Shown: positions 1-8,702, counted from the first letter of the stretch. The stretch is 64,000 bases of DNA from Pantanalinema sp. GBBB05 (GCA_016743235.1 VRZD01000015.1:62001-126000), one strand, 5' to 3'. Made by a program: numbers and translations. The notes: generated from the letters alone by a model not told the origin.

Positions 1-271
1 TAGGGGGGGTATAATAGCCTTCCCAATAGTTTGCGATACCCGCCCCTACGGGTGTCGGTGGGAATCTCAGAGAGAGTTGTGCGGATTAACGCACTCGGAG
101 CGATTTCGATCAGTGTGCCGGAGGCGTTCGCAGTTGGCACATCGGTGGTGATCGTTCGCCCCAAGCCGCTGGGGACAGCGATAGTGAATCAGTGTTCATG
201 AATTTAGTCGTAGGTGGAAAATTTTAGGGCATGAAGTAGTAGAAAGACTTCACTCAGAACTCAATCCTGGT
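1..271. other. Gene-free edge downstream of nifU
   Basis: No recognisable gene is seen here. A rightward frame is open from base 4 to the TGA at 199-201 (about 65 codons, no good ribosome site). Its translation matches no family I know; it could be the eroded end of a gene or chance. Because nifU is transcribed leftward, any further nif genes of that operon (typically nifH) would begin left of the window. No clear terminator hairpin follows nifU, which fits read-through into the next gene. Confidence 0.4.
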
Positions 272-1150
272 TTAGACCGCTTGAACCGTCAGGCTGGGTA
301 AAACTCGTTCTTGTAATCGAGCTTCGATCGCGACTTTGAGGGTAGCGGTACTGCTGGAGCAAGAGCCACAGGCTCCCTTCAATACGACTTTGACAATATC
401 GCCTTCCAGGTCATACAGTTCGACATCACCGCCATCTGCCATTAAGACGGGACGAACTTCTTCGGTCAGCACTTGCTGAATCAGATTAATTTTCTGAATG
501 GTGGTTAGGGGTTGATTGGCGCGTTCTAGTTCAGCCGCGACTCTAGCGGAGGTAGTAGCGGTTTCTGCTTGGACAGCGGCAATGATGTCTTCAATATTGG
601 CTAAACAAGAACCACAACCACCACCGGCTTTAATATAGTTCGTCACTTGTTCAGCTGTGCTTAAATCATTCTCAATGATCACTCGACGAATTTTATTATC
701 ACTGATGCCAAAGCAAGTACAAACGAGTGCACCTTCATCTTCGTCATGGTGTTCAATTTCAATGCCACGGTATTTATAAATTGCCGCTTCTAAGGCTTCC
801 TGACCCATGACAGAGCAGTGCATTTTCGCTTCCGGCAATCCGCCCAGGTATTCGGCAATATCTTTGTTACTCAAGTTTAGAGCTTGATCTAAGGTTAACC
901 CTTTAATCATTTCGGTCAACGCTGAAGAAGATGCGATCGCGCTGGTACAACCAAAGGTTTGAAACCGCGAATCGAGAATTGTATCCTGTTCGATATTAAT
1001 CTTCAGGTGCAATCTTAAGGCATCACCGCAGGCAATACTTCCGACTTCACCAAACACAACAGCAACGCCAGCTTCATTCGGATCGTCGATCGCTCCCTGA
1101 TTTTTGGGATTGTAGAACAGGTCTAATACTTTATCGGTGTAGTCCCACAT
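272..1150 (-). CDS. nifU: NifU, Fe-S cluster scaffold protein
   Basis: NifU assembles [Fe-S] clusters with sulfur from NifS and passes them to the nitrogenase proteins in the cytoplasm. From the chosen start (MWDYTDKV) the 292 residues show the full three-domain layout: an IscU-like scaffold with Cys41, Cys68 and Cys112, a central [2Fe-2S] domain with CTC (144-146) and GGGCGSC (Cys179, Cys182), and a C-terminal Nfu domain with CGSC (261-264). The frame is open 10 codons further upstream, but family members start at MWDY and an AGAGAA sequence precedes it. It lies 61 bp after nifS and is probably last in the nifB-fdxN-nifS-nifU set within this window. Confidence 0.97.
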   Translation of the reverse strand: MWDYTDKVLDLFYNPKNQGAIDDPNEAGVAVVFGEVGSIACGDALRLHLKINIEQDTILDSRFQTFGCTSAIASSSALTEMIKGLTLDQALNLSNKDIAEYLGGLPEAKMHCSVMGQEALEAAIYKYRGIEIEHHDEDEGALVCTCFGISDNKIRRVIIENDLSTAEQVTNYIKAGGGCGSCLANIEDIIAAVQAETATTSARVAAELERANQPLTTIQKINLIQQVLTEEVRPVLMADGGDVELYDLEGDIVKVVLKGACGSCSSSTATLKVAIEARLQERVLPSLTVQAV

Positions 1151-1211
1151 GGCAAGTTCTCTGAAGAATAAAGGGTACAACTAAAAGCGTGGGCAGACAG
1201 GGGAAGCGGGT

Positions 1212-2417
1212 TTAGGCTTTGGCGCCAACAGTGGCAGTTTCGCGGTCTTGCAGCCATTCTGCCTGGTCATTATTGAAAGGCGAGATTTCGCGTAACCGTT
1301 TGACGATTCCCGGCATCACCTCTAGGACGCGATCGACTTCGGCATCCGTGGTGTATCTCGATAAGCTGAACCGGATCGAACCGTGTAGGGTGGTGTAGGG
1401 CAAACCCATGGCTCGCAACACATGGGAGGGTTCTAATGAGCCAGAGGTGCAGGCGGAACCGGAGGAGGCGCAAATGCCATATTGGTTCAACAACAGCAGA
1501 ATGGCTTCACCTTCAATGTACTTAAACCCAATGTTGCTGGTATTGGGTAGGCGTTCGGTGAGATGCCCGTTAACTTCACAGTCGGAGATAGCGGCTAATA
1601 ATCCCCGTTCCAGGCGATCGCGGAGCCGAGTTTCCCGCTGCATGTATTTGAGTTCAAAATTCGCGATCTCGGCAGCTTTACCCATCGCAATCATGCCAGG
1701 GACATTCTCAGTACCCGCCCGGCGACCCCGCTCCTGATGCCCCCCAAGCAGTAAGGGACGGAAGCGGAACCCACGCCGTACATATAAGACTCCAATTCCT
1801 TTTGGAGCATGGAGTTTGTGACCAGAGATCGTCAGCAAATCGATCGTGCTGGTTTTCATGTTGAGGTTGAGCTTACCAGCTACTTGTACGGCATCGACAT
1901 GGAAAGCGGCTCCATATTCTTTCGCGATCGCCCCGATCTGCTCAATTGGGAAAATCACCCCCGTTTCATTGTTGGCATACATGGTGGAAACCAGAGCGGT
2001 GTTGCCAGTAATGGCGGCTTCCAGTTCCATCAAATCCAGTTGTCCTTGGCGATTCACGGATAAGTAAGTCACCGTGTAACCCTGTTTTTCCAGTTGCTTA
2101 CAGACATTCAGGATCGCCGGATGTTCAACTTGGGTGGTGATGATGTGGCGACGATCGGGTTGAGCAGCTAGAGCAGCTCGAATCGCGGTATTATTTCCTT
2201 CTGTCCCGCAACTGTTGAATACAATTTCAGATTCTTCAGCACCCAGGAGGGCAGCCACATGTTCTCGTGCTTGCTTAACGGCTTTGCCAACCTGCCCACC
2301 AAAGGAATGCATTGAGGAAGGATTGCCATAGTATTCGGTCAGATAGGGCAGCATTGCCTCTAGGACAGCCGAATCCACCTTGGTCGTTGCGTTATTGTCT
2401 AAATAGATTACAGTCAT
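1212..2417 (-). CDS. nifS: NifS, cysteine desulfurase
   Basis: This is a PLP-dependent cysteine desulfurase that converts cysteine to alanine and supplies persulfide sulfur to NifU. The 401-residue length is normal. The PLP lysine is in the motif SGHKLH (Lys201), the substrate histidine region is VEHPAI (about 98-103), and the catalytic cysteine sits in the mobile loop SSGSACTSGS (Cys323). It starts 3 bp after the fdxN stop, so the two are surely co-transcribed and perhaps coupled. The general IscS type is an alternative, but the nif context and NifU partner settle the assignment. Confidence 0.97.
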   Translation of the reverse strand: MTVIYLDNNATTKVDSAVLEAMLPYLTEYYGNPSSMHSFGGQVGKAVKQAREHVAALLGAEESEIVFNSCGTEGNNTAIRAALAAQPDRRHIITTQVEHPAILNVCKQLEKQGYTVTYLSVNRQGQLDLMELEAAITGNTALVSTMYANNETGVIFPIEQIGAIAKEYGAAFHVDAVQVAGKLNLNMKTSTIDLLTISGHKLHAPKGIGVLYVRRGFRFRPLLLGGHQERGRRAGTENVPGMIAMGKAAEIANFELKYMQRETRLRDRLERGLLAAISDCEVNGHLTERLPNTSNIGFKYIEGEAILLLLNQYGICASSGSACTSGSLEPSHVLRAMGLPYTTLHGSIRFSLSRYTTDAEVDRVLEVMPGIVKRLREISPFNNDQAEWLQDRETATVGAKA

Positions 2418-2420
2418 GGA

Positions 2421-2807
2421 TTAAACCTCGGCAAGCTGAGAAGAATGTGTGGCGAATAGCTGAGTTAATTGCTTGGAATAAGTGTCAAACCAACGTTCCC
2501 AGTAAGGGTTTCGTGGCTGGGACTGCAACTGAGTAATGCGATAGTTGTAGGTGGCAAACCAGTGTTCCCAGTAATCGTTAGAACTTAAAGGTTTAGTGGA
2601 AGTTGGAATTTGAGCCGTAACGGCGATACAACCAGAGTTAGTTGGGCAGATTGCCGCACATTGCGCCACGTTGTAGTAGCCAAGGCAGTGATTACATAAA
2701 TCAGACTCAATCCAGTAGCGATTGTCATCGGATTGAACGGCACCAGTCGGGCAAACTGAAAGACAACGATCGCAGCCAATACACTGATGAGTGATGGTAT
2801 AAGTCAT
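2421..2807 (-). CDS. fdxN: FdxN, 2[4Fe-4S] bacterial-type ferredoxin
   Basis: A small ferredoxin encoded between nifB and nifS, as in other cyanobacteria. The start at 2807 follows a good AAGGAG ribosome site; an open frame extends 29 codons upstream but has no such site. The 128 residues hold two clusters of cysteines: C9, C12, C15, C19 and C38, C41, C50, C54. The second is stretched as CxxC-x8-CxxxC, a known feature of FdxN. The C-terminal third has two copies of a YWE-x-WF-x-TY motif about 27 residues apart. FdxN probably donates electrons to NifB-linked cofactor synthesis. The gene is not split by any excision element. Confidence 0.93.
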   Translation of the reverse strand: MTYTITHQCIGCDRCLSVCPTGAVQSDDNRYWIESDLCNHCLGYYNVAQCAAICPTNSGCIAVTAQIPTSTKPLSSNDYWEHWFATYNYRITQLQSQPRNPYWERWFDTYSKQLTQLFATHSSQLAEV

Positions 2808-2910
2808 TGTGCTACTCCTTAATGCAGTGCCAGTGATTGAGGAGTGAGAACTGAGCGAATCACTAAGATTAAACTTGACCAACTCAGTTCTCAAAATCCA
2901 GTCCTTAGTT

Positions 2911-4410
2911 CTAAGTGGCGTTCAAGACATACTCGTTGTAGAACTGACGGGCAACGGTTTCGATCACATCGTATGCCTCAACCACTATCAACCCGGCTTT
3001 TTTCAGCTCGACCTGAGGACAGCTACCGACTTTAGATGCCAGTACCGCTTTGCAGTCAGCCACAGCCTTAATAATGGTATCGAGGGAATCTTCTTCCCCA
3101 TAGCCCCCCTGGCAGTAGTTTTCGACCTTCCGGTGTCCGACAAACTTCGCTTCATTAGCATCCACTTCGTAGATCATGAATTCTCTCGCATGACCGAAGT
3201 GTTGATTAACTAATCCACCTCCTTTCGTGGCAACCGCTACAAGGACTTTCGGACTGTTCGCAATCCTTTGGCTAGGTTTAACTTTCGCTTTGGCTGACTT
3301 CAACTCTTGCTTGAATTTATCAATGCCAGCATGAACTTCTTGGCGGGTTTCTAGATCGTATTCTGGAGCCATCTCCATGAACTTGTCTTTGGTGAATTCC
3401 TGCGATCGATCTTCACCTAATAAACCCACCGCATCCGCTCGACATTGGCGGCAGTGACGCATCATTTTCATGTTGCTGTCGGCACACTGATCCTGGAGGG
3501 CTTTCAGTTCTTTGGGGTTCGGTCCCCGTTGTCCGGTTAAGCCAAAGTGAGTGCCATGTTCGGGAGCAGAAATCAGGGGCATGATGTTGTGCAAGAAGGC
3601 ACCGTTTTCCCGAATCACTTGATCCACTTCGACTAAGTGTTGATCATTAATACCGGGAATCATCACGGAGTTAACTTTGCACAAAATATCGGCTTCTTTG
3701 AGGGCTTGTAAGCCTTCCATTTGCCGTTCGTGCAGGATACGAGCCGCTTCTAAGCCTTTATAGCGGCGGCGGCGATAATGCACCCAAGGATAAATCTTAG
3801 TGCCGATTTCGGGATCAACCATGTTAATGGTAATGGTGACGTGATCGACATTCAATTGTTTAATGCGATCGACGTGATCTGGCAACATCAAGCCATTGGT
3901 AGACAGACATAATTTAATATCGGGGGCTTTGTCAGCAATCAGTTCAAAAGTACGGAAGGTTTTTTCGGGATTTGCCAACGGATCACCAGGACCGGCAATC
4001 CCTAATACCGTCATCTGGGGAATTTTACCGGCAATCACTAAAACCTTATGAGCGGCTTCTTCGGGTGTTAATAGTTCACTCACTACACCGGGACGGCTTT
4101 CATTGGCACAGTCATATTTACGGTTGCAGTAGTTGCACTGGATGTTGCAAGCTGGGGCGACGGCAACGTGCATCCGAGCATAGTGGTGATGGGCTTCCTC
4201 GCTGTAACAAGGATGCTTTTCAATGCGCTCTCGAAGCCGTTCATCCATAGTCGGTGCAGGCTTAGTACTGCTACATCCACAACTACTTGAACTCGATGTG
4301 GTTGTAACCGTATTTTTAGTCACTGCAATGTCCGTAACCGATTCCGTAACCGAGGCAGGAGAACTTGTGGTCGGAGAAATCAAAAGTCCTGTAGCTGGTG
4401 GTGGTGTCAT
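2911..4410 (-). CDS. nifB: NifB, radical-SAM FeMo-cofactor precursor synthase
   Basis: NifB fuses two [4Fe-4S] clusters with a SAM-derived carbide to make the 8Fe precursor (NifB-co) of FeMo-cofactor. The 499-residue protein has a Thr/Ser-rich leader with CGC, then the radical-SAM triad in CNIQCNYC (Cys88, 92, 95), further conserved motifs such as [12 protein letters not shown], and a C-terminal NifX-like domain (from about 385) that can hold the cofactor. It is first of the leftward operon and faces an 830-bp control region. No strong ribosome site precedes the ATG. Confidence 0.97.
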   Translation of the reverse strand: MTPPPATGLLISPTTSSPASVTESVTDIAVTKNTVTTTSSSSSCGCSSTKPAPTMDERLRERIEKHPCYSEEAHHHYARMHVAVAPACNIQCNYCNRKYDCANESRPGVVSELLTPEEAAHKVLVIAGKIPQMTVLGIAGPGDPLANPEKTFRTFELIADKAPDIKLCLSTNGLMLPDHVDRIKQLNVDHVTITINMVDPEIGTKIYPWVHYRRRRYKGLEAARILHERQMEGLQALKEADILCKVNSVMIPGINDQHLVEVDQVIRENGAFLHNIMPLISAPEHGTHFGLTGQRGPNPKELKALQDQCADSNMKMMRHCRQCRADAVGLLGEDRSQEFTKDKFMEMAPEYDLETRQEVHAGIDKFKQELKSAKAKVKPSQRIANSPKVLVAVATKGGGLVNQHFGHAREFMIYEVDANEAKFVGHRKVENYCQGGYGEEDSLDTIIKAVADCKAVLASKVGSCPQVELKKAGLIVVEAYDVIETVARQFYNEYVLNAT

Positions 4411-4752
4411 TGAATTGAATTTCGGAAGGGGCTGGGTGGACTAGTTGCCGTGGACAGCTTACTACTAACGAAACCTGGTGTCGAAGCCGCAATACCAGCG
4501 AATCTGCCTACACAGATTAGAATTCCCAGTTCGTGAATGTCCACTTGTGGACGCGGGTAATGTAGCTTCGTAGACGACTTCGATGCACAGGGTTTAGTGG
4601 TAGCACATCCCTCCACACACTCAAGCTCTCGTTGGAATCAAAACAGTTCAGTTCCTGAAAGAGCGGTTTGTGTTTGGCGTTAAGGAAGTTATATCAGCTA
4701 CCCTAAAACAGTTTTTAGGGGCATCGCAGATAGAATTATTGAATTGATTAAG

Positions 4753-4954
4753 TTTGTACTCAACCGTTCTAAATCCTGATTTTGCAGGGCTTTAAAACTT
4801 TTTTAGGGGTAAGGGGGTGAGTATTTCTAAATCAGGGTACGAGTATTTACGGGGTGAGGGAACAGGCTTTTCTGTACTCAATCTAAACCACGTAATACCA
4901 GGCTTTTGACTATGATTTGAGTATTTTTTTGAGTTCTTTAATCTGTACTCAAAA
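4753..4954. promoter_or_regulatory. Repeated TTGAGTAC/GAGTATTT elements upstream of nifB
   Basis: Seven related words occur in 200 bp: TTGAGTACA on the minus strand (4755-4763, 4873-4881, 4945-4953), GAGTATTT on the plus strand (4819-4826, 4841-4848, 4919-4926), and a variant GAGTTC at 4931. The same words recur upstream of nifP. In Leptolyngbya boryana the nifB and nifP promoters are the two known to be activated by CnfR, so a shared activator site is a natural reading. That assignment is an inference; I do not recall the published motif exactly. Confidence 0.45.
4837..4850. promoter_or_regulatory. NtcA-type site GTA-N8-TAC
   Basis: A perfect GTA-N8-TAC palindrome, the consensus of the nitrogen regulator NtcA, overlaps one of the GAGTATTT words. 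No convincing -10 box at the usual 20-23 base distance is seen on either strand, so it may be fortuitous or an accessory site. Confidence 0.35.
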
Positions 4955-5161
4955 GCTGCTGAATGGGTTCAATCTTCAGCCAGAAAGGGGGTAAAAACTG
5001 GAGCAACTTAGATTGGAGTTACCCCAGTCATCTCCGAAATTCAATTCTGTATCTAAAATATCATTTTTATGGGCGAAAAATCTGCGTTAATGATTCTTTA
5101 ACGATCGACATATGATCGGTGCAAAAAGTAGCCGCAGAGACAATTTTGGGTAAATCGCTCA

Positions 5162-5175
5162 GTACCGTTGGATAC
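5162..5175 (+). promoter_or_regulatory. NtcA-type site upstream of the 5241 gene
   Basis: Perfect GTA-N8-TAC, 65 bp before the start codon at 5241. A possible -10 element TATGGT lies at 5193-5198, 17 bases downstream, which is slightly short of the normal 20-23 bases for NtcA-activated promoters. Confidence 0.4.
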
Positions 5176-5240
5176 CTTTCTGCACCATTAATTATGGTTC
5201 GATCGAGTCACATCAACTTGCTGTTCCACCGAATCCTCTT

Positions 5241-5492
5241 ATGACGGAACAACTGACCGAAGAACGCCAAACGCTGTATATGAACCTGATTGATCAATTG
5301 CTGCATTGTCCGAATGGGCAGGAACCCGATGTATTAGATGCTCATCGTGATCTAATCGATGCGGGACTAGTGCAAGCAATGACCCAGGTAGCGGCATACT
5401 TTGCTCATAACGATAATCCTGATGCAGCTAAATTTCTCGTGCATGTGGCGCGGGAACTGGCGAAAGAATTAGGGCTATATCCGCAGCTATAA
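5241..5492 (+). CDS. Small cyanobacterial hypothetical protein
   Basis: An 83-residue acidic, helical protein. Its sequence (LIDQLLHCPNGQEPDVL followed by a DAGL motif) resembles a short N-terminal domain that precedes TPR/CHAT-type proteins in many cyanobacteria, in which LNLIQ-LL-CP-GEEP and LLDAGL are typical. Here it stands alone. No catalytic residues are evident. It lies 26 bp before the next gene on the same strand and downstream of an NtcA-type site, so nitrogen-responsive expression is possible. The function is unknown. Confidence 0.65.
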   Translation: MTEQLTEERQTLYMNLIDQLLHCPNGQEPDVLDAHRDLIDAGLVQAMTQVAAYFAHNDNPDAAKFLVHVARELAKELGLYPQL

Positions 5493-5518
5493 GACTTTGG
5501 AAAGGAAACATAGCGCCA

Positions 5519-5830
5519 ATGGCTGAAATGATGACGGCAGCAGAAGCTGAACGACTGGCACACAGCTTTTTGCTAGAAGATCTAAACATTCCTGCCGAGG
5601 ATCAAGATTGGTTTACTGTGCTCGGCTCTCGCTGGATTAAAGATGCCTGGTATGTTGTAGAAATCGGTATAGAAGGGTTGCCCGATAAATGGGTACTCCA
5701 AGTCTATGACACTGGAGTTTGCGACCCAAATTATACGTTTGCTTCCCCCATGTCTGCGGTAGATTGCAGTGACTTGGAGGAATTACCGGAAACGATCGCT
5801 ACCACGATCGCAACTGAACGTCAGAGTTAA
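5519..5830 (+). CDS. Hypothetical protein
   Basis: A 103-residue soluble protein preceded by an AAAGGAAA sequence. It contains a W-x(7)-W-x(6)-W pattern and a mid-region reading KDAWYVVEIGIEGLPDKW. I do not recognise a family. It follows the 83-residue gene by 26 bp and is probably in the same transcript. There are no cysteine motifs to suggest a redox or metal role (two Cys only). Confidence 0.6.
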   Translation: MAEMMTAAEAERLAHSFLLEDLNIPAEDQDWFTVLGSRWIKDAWYVVEIGIEGLPDKWVLQVYDTGVCDPNYTFASPMSAVDCSDLEELPETIATTIATERQS

Positions 5831-5905
5831 CATCCGCTCCATCTCCAGCACAGGCGGCGATCGGGATACTTCTCGATCGCCGATTTCTTATGTCTAGCCG
5901 TTAGT

Positions 5906-6244
5906 TTAGTCTTCATCCAGAGCGGGGAAAATTTCTTCCAGGCACCATAGTTCGCGTTTATTTTCAATCAGCCAACTGCGCGTTTCTGGAGTCAGTTGTG
6001 CCCAAACGACCTCGATCTCGACATAGGGTGAGGCGTACTGATACTGCTTACCCAATGTTTGAAGATTGCCGAGGACGCTGGGAGAAATGCCAAATTGCTG
6101 CCAGTTCACTTTGACACTTCTACCAGAAACACCCCCAGAGGGGTCAAATATGAGCTGAGCGGCTCGGATTAAGTCAGCAAAATGTTTGGGTTGGAGTCCA
6201 GTTACTTGCTGGATCTGTAAGGATTCGTTGGTTTCTTGAGCCAT
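5906..6244 (-). CDS. Hypothetical protein
   Basis: A 112-residue soluble protein read leftward, convergent with the two small genes before it. No family is recognised. It has a Trp-rich C-terminal half (VVWAQLTPETRSWLIENKREL) and no membrane segment. Normal codon use and HIP1-type words in its surroundings suggest a resident gene. Its promoter would lie in the 6245-6756 control region, divergent from nifP. Confidence 0.6.
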   Translation of the reverse strand: MAQETNESLQIQQVTGLQPKHFADLIRAAQLIFDPSGGVSGRSVKVNWQQFGISPSVLGNLQTLGKQYQYASPYVEIEVVWAQLTPETRSWLIENKRELWCLEEIFPALDED

Positions 6245-6392
6245 GACCGGGAATAAATTGATGCGTTTAAGGATGGGCTGATCCTATCATCGGTCTAGCA
6301 GATTCTGATCTGTAATGACCACTACAGATCAATATATAAGTTATGTCGCGTTGACTTGAATTTTTTCAGCCCTATATATAGGATAAGGAACC

Positions 6393-6432
6393 GTAGCTGT
6401 AGATACAGAAATTTCGTTTACATCCCTTAAAT
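6393..6432 (+). promoter_or_regulatory. Probable NtcA-activated promoter of the nifP operon
   Basis: A perfect GTA-N8-TAC site (6393-6406) is followed after 20 bases by TTAAAT (6427-6432), a fair -10 box. The spacing fits the class II NtcA promoter layout. Transcription would start near 6439, giving a leader of about 315 bases that includes the GAGTRCAGGT repeats. Confidence 0.5.
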
Positions 6433-6440
6433 CCCGCTGA

Positions 6441-6648
6441 TTGAGTGCAGGTGAGTACAGGTTTAAGTAATAGAAAATCTAGCTCTAAATTGCCTGTAAT
6501 CCTGATAGCTTGGGAGTTTATTCTGAGTCCAGAAATACTAATTCCCTACCCCCTAAAATACTCATACCCCTAGTTGAAAATACCTGTACCCGTACCCCAA
6601 AAGTTTTTTTGTAGTGGGTACTGGTTGGGCTTTTGAGGGTTGAGTACA
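6441..6648. promoter_or_regulatory. Repeated GAGTAC-type elements upstream of nifP
   Basis: Words matching those in front of nifB: tandem GAGTGCAGGT and GAGTACAGGT (6443-6462), AAATACTC (6556-6563, reverse of GAGTATTT) and TTGAGTACA (6640-6648). A run of TACCTGTACCCGTACCCC (6579-6596) adds further TAC repeats. Shared words at the two nif control regions suggest one regulator, possibly CnfR; this is an inference. Confidence 0.42.
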
Positions 6649-6756
6649 TCACTAATCAATCCAATAATCTTATCCGGGAAAGTTGCCCTGCTCCAGGTAG
6701 AAGCACCTGATATAAGCAAAGGGAATAAGACACAGCTTGACTACTCCCGGAAAGCA

Positions 6757-7533
6757 ATGCGTCAATCTCCCCGTTTATCCCTAACCCGTCCGTCCCGTTC
6801 TTTGGCAGAGATAGCTGAGCCTCATCCCAGCACGATCGCTGCGGATACCGTGCCAGATCTACCTTTAGTCACCCACGTCACCCACCCCATTGCCAGGGCT
6901 TGGCAGACACTCCAAATTGATTTCTCAATCATCTTTGAACGTGATCCAGCCGCTCGTAACTGGTTAGAGGTGTTGGTTTGCTATCCCGGCTGGCACGCTC
7001 TAGTGCTGCATCGGCTCGCCCACTGGCTGCATGTTCGCCGGGTTTCTTTCTTCCCTCGTCTAATCGCTCATGTCGCTCGATTATTTACCGGAATCGAAAT
7101 TCATCCAGGTGCCACGATCGGCAAAGGAATGTTTATCGATCATGGCATGGGAGTTGTGATTGGCGAAACGGCGATCGTGGGTGATTATGCCTTGATCTAC
7201 CAAGGTGTGACATTAGGTGGTACGGGGAAGGAAAGTGGTAAGCGCCATCCCACTCTAGGAAACCACGTGGTTGTGGGAGCTGGAGCAAAGGTACTGGGGA
7301 ATATCCAAGTCGGTGATTATGTCCGGGTAGGAGCAGGGTCAATTGTCCTCCGCGACGTGCCTTCTACCTGCACCGTAGTCGGTATTCCAGGTCGGAACAT
7401 CTGCCGCCGTGATCAGCATGTCTGCCCTCTCGATCATGGCAAAATCCCAGATGTACAAGCCGATGCTGTCCGCTTATTACTCGATCGCATTGAACGGTTA
7501 GAACAAGAGCTAAAAGACTTGAAGAACCAGTAA
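6757..7533 (+). CDS. nifP: NifP, serine acetyltransferase (CysE type)
   Basis: Serine O-acetyltransferase makes O-acetylserine, the cysteine precursor, and the nif-linked copy helps meet the sulfur demand of nitrogenase clusters. From the ATG at 6757 (after GGAAA) the protein has 258 residues: a helical SATase N-domain ([18 protein letters not shown]), then left-handed beta-helix hexapeptides with [22 protein letters not shown] and GVTLGGTG. These include the catalytic histidine and the CoA-binding glycines. The C-terminus ends in a short coiled coil. The 39 extra upstream codons from TTG are unlikely to be translated. Confidence 0.9.
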   Translation: MRQSPRLSLTRPSRSLAEIAEPHPSTIAADTVPDLPLVTHVTHPIARAWQTLQIDFSIIFERDPAARNWLEVLVCYPGWHALVLHRLAHWLHVRRVSFFPRLIAHVARLFTGIEIHPGATIGKGMFIDHGMGVVIGETAIVGDYALIYQGVTLGGTGKESGKRHPTLGNHVVVGAGAKVLGNIQVGDYVRVGAGSIVLRDVPSTCTVVGIPGRNICRRDQHVCPLDHGKIPDVQADAVRLLLDRIERLEQELKDLKNQ

Positions 7534-7565
7534 CCCTAACTCCGAATGCCAGTAAGGTGACAGCC

Positions 7566-7799
7566 ATGCTTTTCGATTCACCCGTTCCCCAAACAATTCA
7601 GGTTTCCCGCATCGATCGCTGGTGTGTCCATCAACGGCTACAAGAACTGATGATTCCCTGCCAATGTCTGGCAGATGGTTCCTTACAAGTTGAAATTAAC
7701 ACTTGTCTAGCTGCAGTCTTACTGCACACCGCGATGAAACAATTTGTCTGTCCGCGCCAGGACTTAGTGGATTGGTTAGAGCGCTGTTGGCACAGTTGA
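7566..7799 (+). CDS. Small nif-cluster hypothetical protein (Asr1408-like)
   Basis: A 77-residue protein that starts at the ATG preceded by AAGGTGA; the upstream GTG at 7557 overlaps that ribosome site and is rejected. It has four cysteines and many Trp/His residues but no CxxC pair. Similar small proteins of unknown function sit next to nifP in other cyanobacterial nif clusters (I recall the Anabaena asr1408 type, though cannot confirm it here). It is probably co-transcribed with nifP, 32 bp upstream. Confidence 0.65.
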   Translation: MLFDSPVPQTIQVSRIDRWCVHQRLQELMIPCQCLADGSLQVEINTCLAAVLLHTAMKQFVCPRQDLVDWLERCWHS

Positions 7800-7883
7800 A
7801 TCAATCCGCGATCGTGAACAGTTTTTGGTAGCCTCATCTCTTGTAAATCTGATGGATGCTTCGCAAGCCCTTGAGAGGTCAAT

Positions 7884-8003
7884 ATGATTGAACCGATACT
7901 GACTGGTTTTGGCATTGTGTTTCTCTACACACTAGTACACGATTACATGCTCAAGCACATGTTAGAAGACGCGAAAAAACCGCCCAAAGAAGAATTGCGG
8001 TAA
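7884..8003 (+). CDS. 39-residue single-pass membrane peptide
   Basis: A short frame with a good ribosome site (GAGAGG, 6 bases before ATG). The peptide begins MIEPILTGFGIVFLYTLVHD, which forms one hydrophobic helix, and ends in a charged tail, KKPPKEELR. Placement between nifP and nifE genes and the terminator just after it suggest it is a real gene. I do not recognise the family. A membrane-anchored helper or regulatory peptide is possible, but there is no direct evidence of function. Confidence 0.5.
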   Translation: MIEPILTGFGIVFLYTLVHDYMLKHMLEDAKKPPKEELR

Positions 8004-8026
8004 GTCTACGGCTCACAAGTTAACTC

Positions 8027-8070
8027 AAGGGATGAAGTTCTTACCTACTTGCCCTTTCATCCCTTTTCTT
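8027..8070 (+). terminator. Hairpin terminator after the membrane-peptide gene
   Basis: A perfect 10-bp stem (AAGGGATGAA at 8027-8036 paired with TTCATCCCTT at 8056-8065) with a 19-base loop is followed by the T-rich tail TTCTTCTTTC. It probably ends the nifP transcript, at least partly. Confidence 0.6.
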
Positions 8071-8116
8071 CTTTCGTTGCTTTGTTTTTATCCCTCACTC
8101 ATGAATTCTAATACTT

Positions 8117-8437
8117 ATGGCTACTATCACTCACGCTACCGAGTCCAACCGATCATCTCGCCTGAAAGGAATCCCTAAGGTCGATCTGTTACAACCGCTG
8201 CGCCAATGGGTTGATCAGCTAGAAGTTAGCGATCGTCAAATGGCTCACTTGATTTGCTGGTTGATTCCTTGCGAGTGTCCATTTGAGCGAGATATTCATC
8301 TGCTAAGATTGCAATTACATATTCCTCCCATGTGTAAACTAAATCCTCTATACAATGAGTTTATCTATTTGCGATTTCGTGCCTTAACCTATCTCACAGA
8401 TGTTTGCCAAGAAGATATCACCAGATACATTTGCTAG
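8117..8437 (+). CDS. Mo-dependent nitrogenase C-terminal domain protein
   Basis: A 106-residue protein of the cyanobacterial family annotated as Mo-dependent nitrogenase, C-terminal (Mo-nitro_C). The diagnostic run is visible: HLICWLIPCECPFERDI, then CKLNPLYNEF and a C-terminal RFRALTYL with DVTRYIC-like ending (ITRYIC). The conserved cysteines suggest metal or cluster binding, but the biochemical role is not established. It stands alone between the terminator at 8070 and the nifE leader. Confidence 0.8.
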   Translation: MATITHATESNRSSRLKGIPKVDLLQPLRQWVDQLEVSDRQMAHLICWLIPCECPFERDIHLLRLQLHIPPMCKLNPLYNEFIYLRFRALTYLTDVCQEDITRYIC

Positions 8438-8702
8438 AAAATTAAGTGAGTAAAATGTAAGTTAATTGAGAATAGATTGATTTAGTAGATGTATTCTAAA
8501 TGATTGATATCTATATACTTGCTAAATCTGAATTCTTATCTATCTCTCAAGTTATGCAGATTGTCATTCTAAATTAGTTGTTTGAGTTGTCAGTTTAGAG
8601 TTTTGAGCCAGAATTTTGATTCTCTCATCACTCAGCGGAAATTATTCCTAACAGTTCATTGCCATCTGTTTGCTCAAAACTCATCACTCAAAGCTCTCAA
8701 CC
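8438..8702 (+). other. Leader/promoter region of nifE
   Basis: A 265-bp AT-rich stretch with no gene. I see no GTA-N8-TAC site and no clear hairpin. A short frame from a TTG at 8670 joins nifE in phase but lacks a ribosome site. The nifE promoter probably lies here. Confidence 0.4.

Larger units (their letters stand above)
4411..5240. other. Gene-free control region between nifB and the rightward small genes
   Basis: No credible gene is visible; short frames overlapping the nifB start have no ribosome site or family match. The stretch is AT-rich and holds repeated TTGAGTAC/GAGTATTT words, two perfect GTA-N8-TAC sites and an imperfect one (GTT-N8-TAC at 4688-4701). It most likely carries the nifB promoter and long 5' leader, and the promoter of the small gene at 5241. 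Confidence 0.6.
6245..6756. other. Gene-free control region upstream of nifP
   Basis: This 512-bp AT-rich stretch contains an NtcA-type site with a plausible -10 box, a tandem pair of 10-base GAGTRCAGGT words and several GAGTA/TACCC words. A frame open from a TTG at 6640 into nifP has no ribosome site before it, so I treat it as leader rather than coding. Confidence 0.6.

Noticed and set aside
2421..2807. A DNA excision element in fdxN, as in Anabaena
   Set aside because: The fdxN frame is intact and flanking genes are in normal spacing; no element is present.
4407..4616. 69-codon minus-strand frame in front of nifB
   Set aside because: It overlaps the nifB start codon, has no ribosome site and its composition looks like leader DNA.
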